NCBI GenBank assembly: GCA_023313575.1
Contig: JAJTTP010000022.1
Coordinates: 496,001 to 560,000 of the forward strand
Source: Eutypella sp. D-1
Lineage: Eukaryota; Ascomycota; Sordariomycetes; Xylariales; Diatrypaceae
DNA length: 64,000 bases
Direction: 5' to 3'
Shown: piece by piece, positions 34,361-46,500 of the stretch
How positions within the stretch are numbered: position 1 is the first letter of the stretch
How the letters are laid out: the number at the start of each line of letters is the position of its first letter
Made by a program: the position numbers and the translations under genes
The notes under the pieces: generated by a model
What the model was told of the DNA's origin: nothing
Database searches by the model: none
Seen by the model: only the letters and a program-made list of their open reading frames with translations

Positions 34361-37300
34361 CTACGCGGAGACCTGCACCATCTTGAACCCCTCGCCGACG
34401 ACCTTGGTGATCTCCTCGTTCTTGTGCTGCAGCAGGCCGAGGGCGAACGCGACGTCGTCCCATTGGCGCTGGGTCTCGCACCGCTGTAGCCGGGCCGCCA
34501 GTTTCTCCGCGAGCTGCTTCGCGTGCTTGTCCTGTTGGGGGTTGTACGGGTTAGCACATGGACGTAACATAACGGAAAAGGGTAAAAAATGAAAGCAAGG
34601 GTCGAGTAACTGGGGGAAAAAAGGGGGGGAAAAAAGAGGGACACAACTTGAGGGGCACTAACCTTCTCGACGAAACCCAGCAGGAAGCGCACAATACGTC
34701 GGAAGGGCTCCTCGTCCATCTGGCCGGCGGAGAGGAGGGAGAACATGTCGACGAAGTGGTTGTAGACGGCATTATCCTTGGTGCTGAGCTCGGAGAAGAA
34801 CATGCGAGCGAGGTCCGCGATGCGCTTATCCTGGTCCTCGAGGCACTTGGCCATCTCGCCAAGCTGGCCTTTCACTTTGACCTGCCCCGCAAGGATCAAG
34901 AACGTCAGCGTCATCAGACACGTGCGCTTGACGCTGGGGTCGCGGTCCGCGAGGCGGCGGTACAGGAAATCCGTGTTCTCGTCGATCAGGTGGTTGAAGC
35001 ACACCGCCATGTCGCCCAGCGCGATCACCACGTTCGACCGCACCGCCGCGTCCGGCGACCGCTCCATGATCGTGATCAGCAGCGGCAGGTGCGCCTCGCA
35101 GTACTCGCTGCTGACGCACATCAGCTTCGCCAGCGCCAGCGTCGCTGCCGCCTGCAGCCCTTTATCCCGGTACACATCGCTGCGCGAGCAGATCTCCGCC
35201 ACGAGCGGGCCGAAGTTCGCGAGTAGTGACTGCGGGCCGAACAGTAGCTCGCGCTCGCGGATGTGCGCCATCGCTTCCGTGAAGTCGTCCTCCGTCGTGC
35301 CGCCGATCATGTCGAGCTCGTCTCCCTCCTCCGGTGGCGCCGGGGTTTTGCTCTTGCGGCCGCCCGTCGACAGCCGGGGCTTAGCCGGGTCTGACGCCGT
35401 CTCCTTCTCCTTCTCCTGCTTCCGCCGCTTGAAGTCGAGTTCGCACAACTCCAGGTGCACGATCTGCTTGATTGCCACGTGGCCGACAATGAAGAGGAGC
35501 TGCGAAAGTGCGATCGCGGCTTTCTGCTTCGGCTCGGCCGGCGGCTCCGCAGGCCTGTGAAGGGTCTTGGTGGGCTCATTCAGGTTCATGGTGAAGCCCT
35601 GGGTCATGCCCTGATCCATCATCGTCGTATCCTCGTCCCGTGTGCCGGGTCGGGAGCTTGGGGGCGACCTCTGCTGTTCGAACACGGTCTTCGTCCTGCG
35701 CCGGATGACCTCGGTGCAGAGGGTATCGGGATGCTTCGAGATGGCGTAGATGGCGTTGATAGCCTGCTCGGCCACGCCGAACCACTCCTTGCTGTCGCTC
35801 GGCACCTCCGTAATGGCGGCGAGCCTAGCTAACACGGCGTGTTCATTGGGCAGGCGACTGAACTTGACCGTTGAGTCCTTAGCCTGGCGGCCGGTGGGGT
35901 TCAGTCTTCGCAGAGCGATGCAAGTGTATTTCGCCAACTGGAGGTCGTTCCTACCGTGCGCTCCGAGGCCCATACGCAGCATCGTCTCTATCTCGCCCGC
36001 CACAATCTCGGGTGAGGCCGTCGCGAGCATGCCTAGCACGATGATGGCGCCCCGCCGCTGCGAACGAGAAATTTCCCGCTTCTGGAACCCGTAGACGTCC
36101 CACAGCTTGGCAACGACCCGATCCGAGATCATGCCCCCTTTCATCATCGTAGCGAGTAGCTGCTCGAGACTCGTCAGCTCCGCTGGCGTGGTGCCCGAGG
36201 TAAGACTGATCATGTTGCGCGCGATATAAATGGCGGCGTCGTTGGGCGCGAAGTGATCCGGTGCCTCGAAGAACAGGCGCTTGTAGCAGTCGATTAGGTG
36301 CGTCTGCACGCCCTTACCCTCATCGCTGTTTCCCTTGGTCCAGATCAGACGCATCATCCGACGAATCCCGATCATGTTGTCCTCGATGTTGTAGGCGTTG
36401 CCGATCTCCAGGTAGTCCATGGCCTCGATGACCTCGGACTTGTTCTTGGCGCCGAGGAGCTGAACCGCGGTTCGCGTAGCTTCGTGTAGGACGTCGATGA
36501 ACTTGAGGGCGTCCGTGTAGTACCGCTTAGTGAGGGTAAGCTTCTCGATAGCCTCCGAGGTGGCTGCATCCTCCTGCGCCTTCTTGACAATTTTGGCCTT
36601 TTCCTCCTCGCTCATCTCGCTGGGCTTCTTAGGCGACTCGACCTGGGTAGGTTCGTCTACGAGAGCTGTTGAGTTGGCCTTGTCTTCTCCCAAGCCCGGC
36701 TCCCCGGCTGGCGGCTGGAGAGCGTTCAGCTCGGCATCAACTTTATCGAGGCGTTCCTGCCAGTCCTTGCGCGACAGCTGCGCCCCGTGGAGAACGGTGA
36801 AAGGATGGGTCTTGATAAGACAGCCTAGGAGCTTGACGGCATTCCTCCTCACGTTGCTACTTTTGTCCTCGAGACTGCGGCAAGCGAGCTCGGCGGCCTT
36901 TTGACGGCGCTTGGGGAACTTCTGCTCGAGGTCACATATCCGGGTGTACACCTGGAGTACACGGCATCTGCAGTAGGGGTTGATATCGAGGAAGCGTTCT
37001 TCAAGCACATCGAAGAATGCGTTGAGTTGGGACTTGTGGTTCTCGCCGCGCTCGTCCTGGTTACTCAGATGGGCGATCATGTTGCCGCAGACTTCGATGA
37101 GGGAGCACCTTAACGTGTATGACTGGTGGAGGTGTTAGCGAAGTACGCCAGGGGGTTTGTGCCGTAGTTCGAAGCATACCTCGCTGTCCAGCTGCTTCGC
37201 AAGCATAGTCATTTGCTTGATGACGAGTCGGGGGGCGAGCTCGGAAAGCTTGCTGATGAAGGACGAAACGGACTTGGGGCCCCTCGTGTCGTTTGAGTTG

Positions 37301-38383
37301 AACTCCTTGTTGCTTAGTTCCCTCAGGATCTCGTCCGCCAACTGTGGGTAGTCGTACTGCTCGGCGAGGATATGCAGGAACTCGGCCATCGGTTCGGAGA
37401 GGTGCTCGAAGTAGGTGAGGTTCTGGACGATGGATATTTGGGCGGCTGTCTCGTCTCAGCAAACTCTGCTCTATTCGAATAGAATGGGACCTACCGTATC
37501 CATGACCGTGGTGTTTGACGGCAATGCAGAGCACTTTGAAGACGTGCATGCGGATGGTGGTGTTCTTGACTCTCTGCTCGCTCTCTAGGACCATGTAGAC
37601 TGGTCGGGTGAGCAGGCCGATGAAGGTATCCCGTTCGCTTGTGGTTAGAAATATCTTAGCAAGCTTCAGTTTCATAACCTTGGACATGACCTCCAGGGCG
37701 GATTGTAGCTGTGCGGCACTGTCCCAGCTGCCATCCTTGTCCCTGGCGGTGGTTTTCGCCTTGGCCCCCCTCCTAGCACGCGATACGGGGGCAGTTGAGG
37801 ACTTCTCAGCGGCCTTGGTCTCAACACAGGCGATGGTCCACTGCAGGAGGAAGCCATAGATCTCCAACAGGGACTTGTGATGGGCGATCATGTCCTGCTC
37901 TTCGGGGCTGTCGAGATCGTGGTTGACGGCATCGGCCTCAGCTGCCAGGCCACTCATGATCAAGTCGAAGATCTTGCTGAGGGCATGTGTAGGCAGGAAC
38001 TGGGTGTATCTGGATTTGGTGAATAGCTTAGAAATTGGGTCTTTTCTCAAGTCTCTGGAGGAGTCTGTAGATGGAGATGGAGTTACGCAAGGAAAGCTGC
38101 TGTCAAGGTTGTCAAGGTCAGGGGCTGGAAGGGAAATGGGAGCGCACTTGAGGAGGAATTGTAGAGAGTCAAAGTAGGCACTGCGCGTGATGGCATCAGG
38201 ATTCTCTGCTACAGCATCGACTATGGGATTTAGCACGGGGTTGATGAGAGCAATATTCGAGAGGGCGTCAGGATCTGATTCGCAGTCGACGAGTGCACTG
38301 TCTGCCTCGGGGGTAGATATGCTCGCGGGGTCGCTCATATAATGCTTGAGAGCATCATTTATATCAAAGTTAATGGGATCCAT
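34361..38383 (-). CDS. cnd1: Condensin complex subunit 1 (4 exons)
   Basis: Exons 38383-37495, 37445-37180, 37122-34663 and 34531-34361 (introns 49, 57 and 131 bases) give 1,261 residues, in the range of Ycs4/Cnd1/CAP-D2. The protein is a HEAT-repeat regulatory subunit of condensin, which compacts mitotic chromosomes with the SMC2-SMC4 pair. Marks include the N-terminal helical region (MDPINFDINDALKHY), NPYCRCRVLQVYTRICDLEQ, SSNVRRNAVKLLGCLIKTHP, and the C-terminal HEAT block with AAVRSNVVIALGDMAVCFNH, DRDPSVKRTCLMTLTFLILA and DLARMFFSELSTKDNAVYNH. The last exon (DKHAKQLAEKLAARLQRCET) completes the family C-terminus; without its splice the frame would run into unrelated sequence. Ser/Pro- and Lys-rich linkers are probable phosphorylation sites (inference). 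The gene is divergent from the Cdc7 gene. Confidence 0.95.
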
Positions 38384-39776
38384 CTTGGGCAAGAAAGATG
38401 AAATAGTAGTTAGGTAGGTAGTTAGTTAGTTGATCGTGATGAGCGCGGAGAGCGCGGTTGGCGCAGTTGTTGACGCCCAGTCGCAGCCTGGACTGGACTT
38501 CAGACTTCAGTAGTTCCTGGGGGTTTCCTGGGAATTTCCTGAGGTTCCTGGAGTTCAGCCGTTTTCAACAATAAGGAGGCCCGGTTTGTGTTTATTATCG
38601 TGAAGTCAAGATGTCATGTTACGGGAATGACGGATGGAGGGGAATGTTATGTTGGTCAGGGCGGTTCGGGCCAGGGTTGTTTTTAGTTATTTTGGGGCTC
38701 AAGAGCGGTGATGATGTGCATGGTAGGTAACAACTTGTGGCAGGTATGGGGATTGGATGTGATGAATTGAGTCTTGATTGGCTACTTGATAGATATTCCA
38801 CTTCCCTTAGCAACCAATTTGTTTTTGTTTACTTGGCCGGGCCTTTATTGATAAACGATAAGGGGCCAATTTAGCTTTTTAGCACTGTTCCTTCCCCCTT
38901 CCCCTCGCTCACCCCCGCGCTCCCGAGTCCCACTTAAACGCGTCTTAGAGCGAATCATATTCGTCAAATCTCGATGTGGTCCCAACCATGGATGGAATTC
39001 ACGCCCGTGGATTCCTTCGATTACTCACACCATAGGTACATACTCATTTATGCATACTTACCTACCCGACATAGGTACCTCGGAATACTGGCAGGTCTGA
39101 GGTAAAGAGGAGGTACTTCACTTTGGTACGAAATATTCTTCTCTTCTACTTCAAGGTTCCTCTAACAGCATTCAAATCCCACCTGCAGTCATTCCACTTT
39201 CACCAACCTGCATACATACGCCAAAGTACATAAATAAATACATAATTCATTCCCTGCCAACAGCATCCTTCTCTAATACAGAAAACCCCCGACCCGACTC
39301 TTCTCTTCTCTCCTCTTCTCATCTCAGCATAGCGAGACAAGCCTGAGTTTTTATGATTTTTGACGATACCACGAAGCATGATCCACGAGGCATAATTCCA
39401 GCGATATACAAGCCGTGTCTTTGCTTCTAAATGTGTGCTTAGCGACGCCAGATCCCAAAATTTGTGGTTTCTCTTCTAACGATCTCGCCTCGGCTTAACG
39501 ACGTACCTACGTGCTGTTTTATCTTTTTTGGTCTTGAGTCTTCTAGCCTTGGATCCGGTCACCGCCTACTCCGGAGCTGGTGTCCTGGGACGGAACTAAC
39601 CGATTTCCATCAGGTGAAGTGCGAGGAACTGGTTGGTTGGTTATTGGTCGGCTGCTTGGGCTGAAATTTGAGAGGCCTGCCTCTTTTTGCCTGGTCGGAT
39701 CTGGGCCACCGTCGACGATCCTAGAGGTGACCAACTAGTGTAGCACTGCAAGTAGCATTGCATTGCTTTGCCAAAA
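38384..39776. promoter_or_regulatory. Divergent promoter, condensin 1 / Cdc7
   Basis: The 1,393 bases between the two start codons contain ACGCGT (38938-38943), a Swi4/Mbp1-type MCB box, and TTGGCGC (38458-38464), an E2F/MBF-like word close to the condensin start, next to repeated GCGCGG words. CT-rich tracts near 39290-39330 precede the kinase gene. Both genes act around S and M phase, so shared cell-cycle control is plausible, though not shown. Confidence 0.45.
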
Positions 39777-41291
39777 ATGACTTCCGTGGGCCACCGTCGC
39801 CTACCCAGTACATCCAAGGAGCCTTTTCAGATCCATGAGGACACTCGCGGCGACGAGACCTCCGAGGTGGACGAAGCTTCCCAGAGTCAAACACAGCGCG
39901 CCGAGGACGACGAGGATGACGTTTACGAAGACGCCTTGGCCGAGGAGGTAGAGGAGGCTGAGAATGAGATCGAAGAGAGCCCAGACGACGAGGAGGTCTG
40001 GTCAGAGTCCTCGGACGAGGACGAACGTATCGATCTCTCCGTCCGTGAGGATATGGAAAAGCTGAATAACACATTCCCCGAATTCAAGGACAACTACCGC
40101 CTAATCAAACGCATAGGAGAAGGCACTTTCTCTACTGTCTACAAAGCCGAAGATGTCCGCTATCACCACTACCACAACCATTGGGATCTTGACGCCAAGG
40201 AGAACCAATGGACGCCACCACCTCTCACCGCCGCCTCCCACTCACGATCCAATTCTCGGGCCCGTCACCCGCGCCGGAAACCCAAATTCGTCGCCATCAA
40301 GAAGATCTACGTCACTTCCTCGCCCTCCCGCATTCTAAATGAACTCGAACTCCTCCATGACCTGCGTGACTCCCATTCCGTCTGTCCTCTCATCACCGCC
40401 TTTCGGGAAGCCGACCAGGTCCTCGCCATTCTCCCCTACTTCCGCCACCAGGACTTCCGGAAGTACTACCCCAACATGACTGTTTTGGACATGAGGATAT
40501 ACTTCCGGTCGTTGTTTACGGCCCTGGAAGCCGTGCACTCGCACGGCATCATTCATCGTGACATCAAGCCCACTAATTTCCTATACGACCCCGATAAGAA
40601 GCGTGGCGTGCTAGTGGATTTCGGGCTGGCGGAGCGGGAGGGAATCGATAACAAGCCGTGTTTGTGCCACGAGGATACCCAGGTGCGGAGGCAGCGGCTG
40701 AAACAGTCCGTCGCCTTCACGTCGGCCCACGCCGGCCCCCAGGCGGGATACCCCAAGAACGACACCCGGCCATCCCGCCGCGCCAATCGAGCCGGCACCA
40801 GAGGGTTTCGTGCCCCTGAGGTGCTGTTCAAGTGCACGGAGCAGACGACCAAGATCGACATATGGTCGGCGGGCGTGATCCTGCTGACGATTCTCTGCCG
40901 GCGATTCCCGTTCTTCAACAGCGCCGACGACGTCGAGGCCATGATCGAGATCGCCACGATCTTCGGGTCGAAGCGCATGAAGCAGGCTGGTCAGCTGCAC
41001 GGCTGCATGTTTGACACCAACATCCCCACCATCGGCGGCGCCGGCTTCTCCTTCGAGAAGATCATGCTTTGGAGCACCTGCCGCAGCGACCCCAAGGACG
41101 GTAAGTCGGGCCAGCTCACCGACGAGGAGAAGGGCGCCATCGAGTTCCTCAAAGTCTGCATGGAGCTCGACCCCAGCAAGCGCATCAGCGCCGAGGACGC
41201 CTTGGTGCACCCTTTCCTGAAGCTCGACGGAGAGGACGGAGATGGTGCCGACGATGGTGAGCCGGAGGACGACGAAGTCATGATGGTGTGA
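39777..41291 (+). CDS. cdc7: Cdc7/Hsk1-type cell-cycle kinase (DDK catalytic subunit)
   Basis: Intronless, 504 residues. With its regulatory partner Dbf4/Dfp1 this Ser/Thr kinase phosphorylates the MCM helicase to fire replication origins, in the nucleus. A long acidic N-terminus (about 25-95) precedes the kinase domain: Gly loop GEGTFSTV (114-121), VAIKK with Lys175, HRDIKPTNF (Asp262), DFGLAE (281-286) and GTRGFRAPEVLFK (340-352). The kinase inserts typical of Cdc7 are present: one between the Gly loop and the lysine (about 128-170) and one after DFG (about 288-340). The C-terminus is acidic, with DPSKRISAEDALVHPFLK in the last lobe. The start is the first in-frame ATG. It is divergent from condensin 1 and convergent with the unrecognised gene downstream. 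Confidence 0.94.
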   Translation: MTSVGHRRLPSTSKEPFQIHEDTRGDETSEVDEASQSQTQRAEDDEDDVYEDALAEEVEEAENEIEESPDDEEVWSESSDEDERIDLSVREDMEKLNNTFPEFKDNYRLIKRIGEGTFSTVYKAEDVRYHHYHNHWDLDAKENQWTPPPLTAASHSRSNSRARHPRRKPKFVAIKKIYVTSSPSRILNELELLHDLRDSHSVCPLITAFREADQVLAILPYFRHQDFRKYYPNMTVLDMRIYFRSLFTALEAVHSHGIIHRDIKPTNFLYDPDKKRGVLVDFGLAEREGIDNKPCLCHEDTQVRRQRLKQSVAFTSAHAGPQAGYPKNDTRPSRRANRAGTRGFRAPEVLFKCTEQTTKIDIWSAGVILLTILCRRFPFFNSADDVEAMIEIATIFGSKRMKQAGQLHGCMFDTNIPTIGGAGFSFEKIMLWSTCRSDPKDGKSGQLTDEEKGAIEFLKVCMELDPSKRISAEDALVHPFLKLDGEDGDGADDGEPEDDEVMMV

Positions 41292-41848
41292 ACCATAGCC
41301 CCGAGAAAAATGCAACGCCGTAAACGAATAGGCAATCTACTCGCCTGTATGAGCTTCCCTCGGGATACCAATGGTGGTCGGATCAGAAAAAGCGGCATTT
41401 CAGCATCCAGTGTCTCTGGCTAGGCTTCGTGGAGACTCCCGCCCTAGTGTATATACTCTATAGACAGCTATTGGTACCAGCTAAAACAAATCCAAACCAT
41501 AATGATCATGAATCCGTTGCGAATGGTGAACTATCCAGTCAATACGATTACGAAACAGTTACTGCTACCTATCACTTCATGTGAGAATGCTTGCGAGCAA
41601 GTGAAGATACGCTAACGAGTGCAGCAGCAATGGCAACGTGATGAGCAATCAACATACTGCCGAGGTCTGGTTATGTGCGTCAATTCAATTCGGTATTCTA
41701 ACAACCCGGTTCGAAACCAAGCAAAGACATAAAAAAAACCCCAAAAGGCAGCAACCAGCCCCCTTCGCCCCCCTCCCAAACATCCGCACAACCCACCACG
41801 CACGCGCACACCGGTCATCGCCAGCTCGCCAGCCCAGCCCAGCCCAGT
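41292..41848. other. Convergent 3' intergenic region
   Basis: This lies between the Cdc7 stop and the stop of the unrecognised gene. AT-rich sequence around 41480-41560 probably holds both 3' ends. No gene is seen. Confidence 0.5.
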
Positions 41849-43535
41849 CTACACCTCGACATCAAGAAAAGCCTCAGGGATCCAATTCACGTTCGCAGGG
41901 GAGGCCCAGGGGTAGAGGTTTCTGAGGCGGCGATTGACAGCGCGGCGAAGATACGGGTTCTTCCCCTCGGGCATGCCGAAGTCGTTCTGCACGCACCATT
42001 TGGTATCGGCGCTGCTGCCCTGGTAGTCGGGCGCCGAGTCGTCGTTGTCCCGCAGCGTCCGCCACAGACAATCCATTAACCCCGGCGCCAGGTGCCGGTT
42101 CCCGGACGCCGTCGCCACCGCGATCGTGTCCGGGGGCCGCGGCCCTTGGCCTGCGATAGCTAGTGGGGGGCCCGGCGCCGGATGGTGGATGTGGTTCATC
42201 AGCCACAGTCCGAGGCCTTTTGAATTGTATTGCGGTTAGAAAGTTTCTGTTTTTTTTTTTCTTCTTCTTTTTCTCTTCGTCTTGCAACTCCTTTCGACAT
42301 TCCAGGTGTCCGACAATTATAACTAGAAGGGGGCGCCAAAGAGGGTTGAGGGAGAAGGTAGCCAAGAGACTTACCGAAAATCGACTTCTGGCTGACCACA
42401 GGGTCCAGCTCCCAGTGCAGCATGCCGTTGAGCTGTTTCAGGGACTCGTACTGTACAGTCCTGAGGCCGTTGGGCGGGGGAATTTGGATCGGGAAGTTGT
42501 GCACGACGTTCGCCCAGAACTGCTGTATTTCTCCTGTCCTCTCCGCACGCCTGTACTCCGAGAAGTCGTGCCAGGCAAGCTCATCAGTCTATTTTTAAAA
42601 CGGGGCGAGGAGGAAGGGAAGCCATTCGGTTAGCAAAGCCGTTCACTGTAGATATTACCGCGTCTCTGCTGAAAGGAAAAAGGGGTGGTGGCGGGTGGAA
42701 GGGTTAGGTTTGCTGGGCGCCTAATAGAGGGGAATACTCACCTCCCGATCGTACACGGTCATAGAGTACACATGTTTGTAAAAGTCATTCGGCGCGGCGG
42801 GGTCTCTCTGGCAATGGATGAAGCAGAGGAGGCGGTAATGGATGTTCCAGCGGTTGTGGAACTGGGAGGCGGGGTTCGCGACCGAGTTCCAGGGTTGGGA
42901 GAGATCGTTCCGGAGGTTGCGCGCGTAGGCGGCAGATTCGCCGCGGTTTGTGGGGAAGTTGAGCGGCGCGCTGGCCCAGTTGAAACCCGGGCCGGGCGCC
43001 TCCGGCACCTCCACGATGGTCGGGTGGAAGTACGCCCACGGCGCCCGCAGCGACCCATGCGTCCGCGCGTTGTACGCGTTCAGCGCCGGCGCGATCTCGT
43101 GCGGCCGCGCGTAGTCCGCCTTGGGCGGCCGCACCTTGCCCCCCGATTTGCAGAACCGGTTTAGCACGTGCCGGAGCCGCTGCGCCTGCGTCTTGGTCGC
43201 CTCCACCCTGCGTGACGGTTTCGTGTCGGCGAATGGGGCTGTTACAGTAGCTGGTTAGCCTTGTTCTTCTTTCACTTTTTTTTTTCCTTCTCTCCATGTT
43301 GTGTGTGCTTCTGCGGTTGGAGGTAAGGTTCGGAATGCGTGATAATGATCCCCCCACGATTATTCGGCAGGCCATGCCTCGAACTTTGTTGCCTAGATGA
43401 TACCTCCAAGTACATCGCTATGCCAGGCCAGCAGGCCGTTGTGTCTGTCCCCAATCGCGAGGGATACTAACCTGGAGCGTTCCACCAGGGGTGTCCCGCT
43501 GCATAGGCAGCCGCCTGACTTGCATACGCAGCCAT
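41849..43535 (-). CDS. Unrecognised protein, Trp/His/Pro-rich (4 exons)
   Basis: Exons 43535-43472, 43238-42742, 42588-42375 and 42216-41849 (introns 233, 153 and 158 bases) give 380 residues. All junctions restore frame and have GTNAGT-type donors (GTTAGT, GTGAGT, GTAAGT), which supports a real gene. I do not recognise the family. Visible features are an Ala-rich start (MAAYASQAAAYAAGHPWWNA), a basic stretch (QRLRHVLNRFCKSGGKVRPP), FHNRWNIHYRLLCFIHCQRD, HNFPIQIPPPNG, LHWELDP, and GLWLMNHIHHPAPGPP. It has no clear signal peptide or membrane helix. Clustered His (NHIHHP) and conserved-looking Trp could hint at a metal site, but it does not fit tyrosinase or another copper-enzyme pattern I know. 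The start is uncertain: the frame stays open upstream of 43535 without an ATG to about 43655. It is convergent with Cdc7. Confidence 0.7.
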
Positions 43536-46500
43536 CGCCGATATCCAGTACCAATTCTCAAAGGGTGTAAACGGTCGAGTTTTGGGGGGAAGTCGACGAG
43601 AATGTGGTAAGCTGTGTGTCTTTTTCCTATTCTCTCGCGTGTATAAGAAAGACACTCGTCTTCTGAACTTAGACGACGTCTCCCTACTATGCTATCGACA
43701 GGGCCAACCAAACCTTTTTGTTCTGCTGACAAAGAGTCAATCGAGGACCCGGAAACGGTACTCGAAGCGATACTCTACATGGGGAACTGCTGATGTAGGA
43801 GATCAATATGCCTCTTTGTCACATTTGAGACTCGCTCGTCCAGAGTGGTTGTGGAGTAGTGACAATGGCCTGACAAATATTCAACTAAATTATTATATTA
43901 AAAGCAAACTTCTGAAGTGAATAATTCGTAGACACGCTGACAACACCTTTGAAACGGGATTCTCTTAATCAGGCAATTCATTTGGCATTAATATATAACT
44001 ACTCCTTCATCCCGGATACTATTCACACAAGCGTCTCGCGTCGCGGCAATCCAACGGCTCCGGTTCAGGCAGCTAAGAAATATCTAAGTCAAAGACTGGA
44101 CAGCAACATGTGTTTATAAGAACATAGCCTATTAATAACTCTTATCACTTGAGTATCTTAACTCAGGTGGGCCTCTCGTAGTCAGATGGATGGGCACTTC
44201 CCTACCAATCTCCCTTCAAAAGCATACTCACTTACACACCTAGGTATTGCTACCTGTGAGCGCCAGCAAATTATCTACGGTGAAGTTAATATCGTATAAA
44301 CCCTTACACAGTATTCGTAGCATCTATACAGCATTCGCCTTAGTCAAAGAATCTACCTTGTGTCTTCCTCTTCTGTAAAAGCCGAAGGGATTAGAAAATA
44401 TGAAGCCGGAATTGCAGAGGCTTATGATTACGTTCAGCCTTGCCAATTATTGCCAATTACCCAGTCATCGAGGCCAGAAGTGCCTTTACTAAGAAGCGGC
44501 TAAATCGAGCCATTGAGTATCGTACTGTATTTTCCTATCGGCGTTAGTATATTTGCAATTGGTCACCAACAACGTAGTTCCAGTATTACTACTCTCTGTC
44601 AGCCTAACAGTGAAGGACATCCACGTACCTGGCCCCTTGCATGATGCAAGTTCGGGCAACGAGGCACAAAGTGCGGCTGCCGTGTAGATTTCTTGTATTA
44701 GCTTCGAAAGGCCTTGAGGCACCCGCTGCCCGCGTATTTACACGGCCTCGTCACATTTTACCATTCTTAGGCGTTCTTTTGTTCTTGCTTATTATTAATT
44801 TTTAATGTTACATGCACGCAACACTATACGTGCCTATGAATACCACGATGCTCCATTCTTGGATTGAGGCCCTTTATGATGCGCCCCGGACACTACATCA
44901 ACCTTCCCTAATAATACAACACTAGGAACGCGACTGAGACACCGAGGTCGTACTAGGGAACAGACAAACAATTATGACCCTATCCCTCACCGAAATCCTC
45001 AGTTAGCCGTTGTAGGCAAGAAAGAATATGTCTATATATCCATAGATTGACGCCCCTGGAGTGAATCAGTAGCCTAGAAAGTAACCATGAGCCCCACCCA
45101 GTAGTCAGGCAAATGACGACACCGGACAAGCCAACCACCATGGCCAATTTTATAAATATTATTACGAACTTACCTACCCAGGCTCATCCATAATATAGTA
45201 TAATAGTAGACGGTCAGTTGGTCAGCTAGTCAGCCGCAATGGCCACGAGCCAATCCCGAGGCCCGGTCGTGGAATGACTCCAAGTCTGGATCAAGAGAAA
45301 GGCAACTCGATTTGTCGCCCAATACGAGTCCACTCACACCCTGTGGCCGATCTATCCGAGAAGGCACTCCATAGGCCGGATTTTCTAACTTTGGGGATCT
45401 GCCTTGTCACATGTCTGTCTGGTTCTATAATATACCTATTCTGTGGGGTTCGTGACGGTGTTCATAATGTCATGACGATCTTCGAGGACTACGAGTAGCA
45501 TGCATACACTCGCCTTGACCGGATACATCAAGCTATTATATGATATGATGAGTAGTCAAGTGAATGTATTTGTCTTCACTGAAGTTGGAGATAGTCATAT
45601 AGCCACCTGATCGGTTAAATTATGGGTACAAAGATACAATCGCTAGGCCACTTCAGCTTGAGAGTTCGTCAGTCCAAACCCCTGGGAAACGAAGAAGATG
45701 ACGGAACGAGGTCCCAGCCAACCAAAGTTCATACGACTCGTCATATTCGAAGCTGGGCGTCTGACCGACGGATCGGGCAAAAGTCCTTTCAAGTTTCGCC
45801 ACACCGTACTGGGACGGTCTGGCACGGCCCGGTCATGCCCCATGGTAGTTAGCGAGCTGCGTAGGTCATGCGGTCCTATACGTGCAGTTTGCAGCTGAAC
45901 CCACATGGCTGGGACTATAGAAGCCACGTCCCGTCAACTTGGATGAGGCGCAAAGTGAACGACGCCAGCTTGGTGTCAATCTTGAATCGGAGTTTACTAG
46001 AGGAGAGAAGAGAAAACATCCCGACAAGATTCAAATTTACATTTGGCCGTACCGTTCGAGAACATCAATGTTTCGCGAGACTTCGGAATAGGAGTATACA
46101 AGGTACATGAGCAGCGGCTGACCACCGCCGAACTAAAGGGGAAAAGGGGGGGCCGGGCCGTGCCCGTTTGTAAGAGGTCCTACTTCGCCACTGCGAGCAT
46201 TGGCATCAAATAACTCGAGTGCCATATAGGCGTCGCGGTGGGGTTCAATAGATTCTGACATATCTTCCCCCCTACTCCGGGCAACAGAAAGAAAGATAAC
46301 AGTCCGAGTTCATTCTGCATCACTTCACACAAGCACCGAGGAGCATTAAAATACATCGACCTAGCTCTCTGGGACAATAGTCGGCGATGGTACGATATAC
46401 AAGAGTAGCGTTTTCGCCACCACCCTTGCTGGCCTTCCAGGCAGCAGGGAAACAAAATTGAATAAGAGGGGATGGTGTGACAGGACTGGGGACGCTTTAT

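Noticed and set aside
41701..41725. B-box-like GGTTCGAAACC
   Set aside because: The flanks cannot form a T-stem and no T tract or acceptor stem follows.
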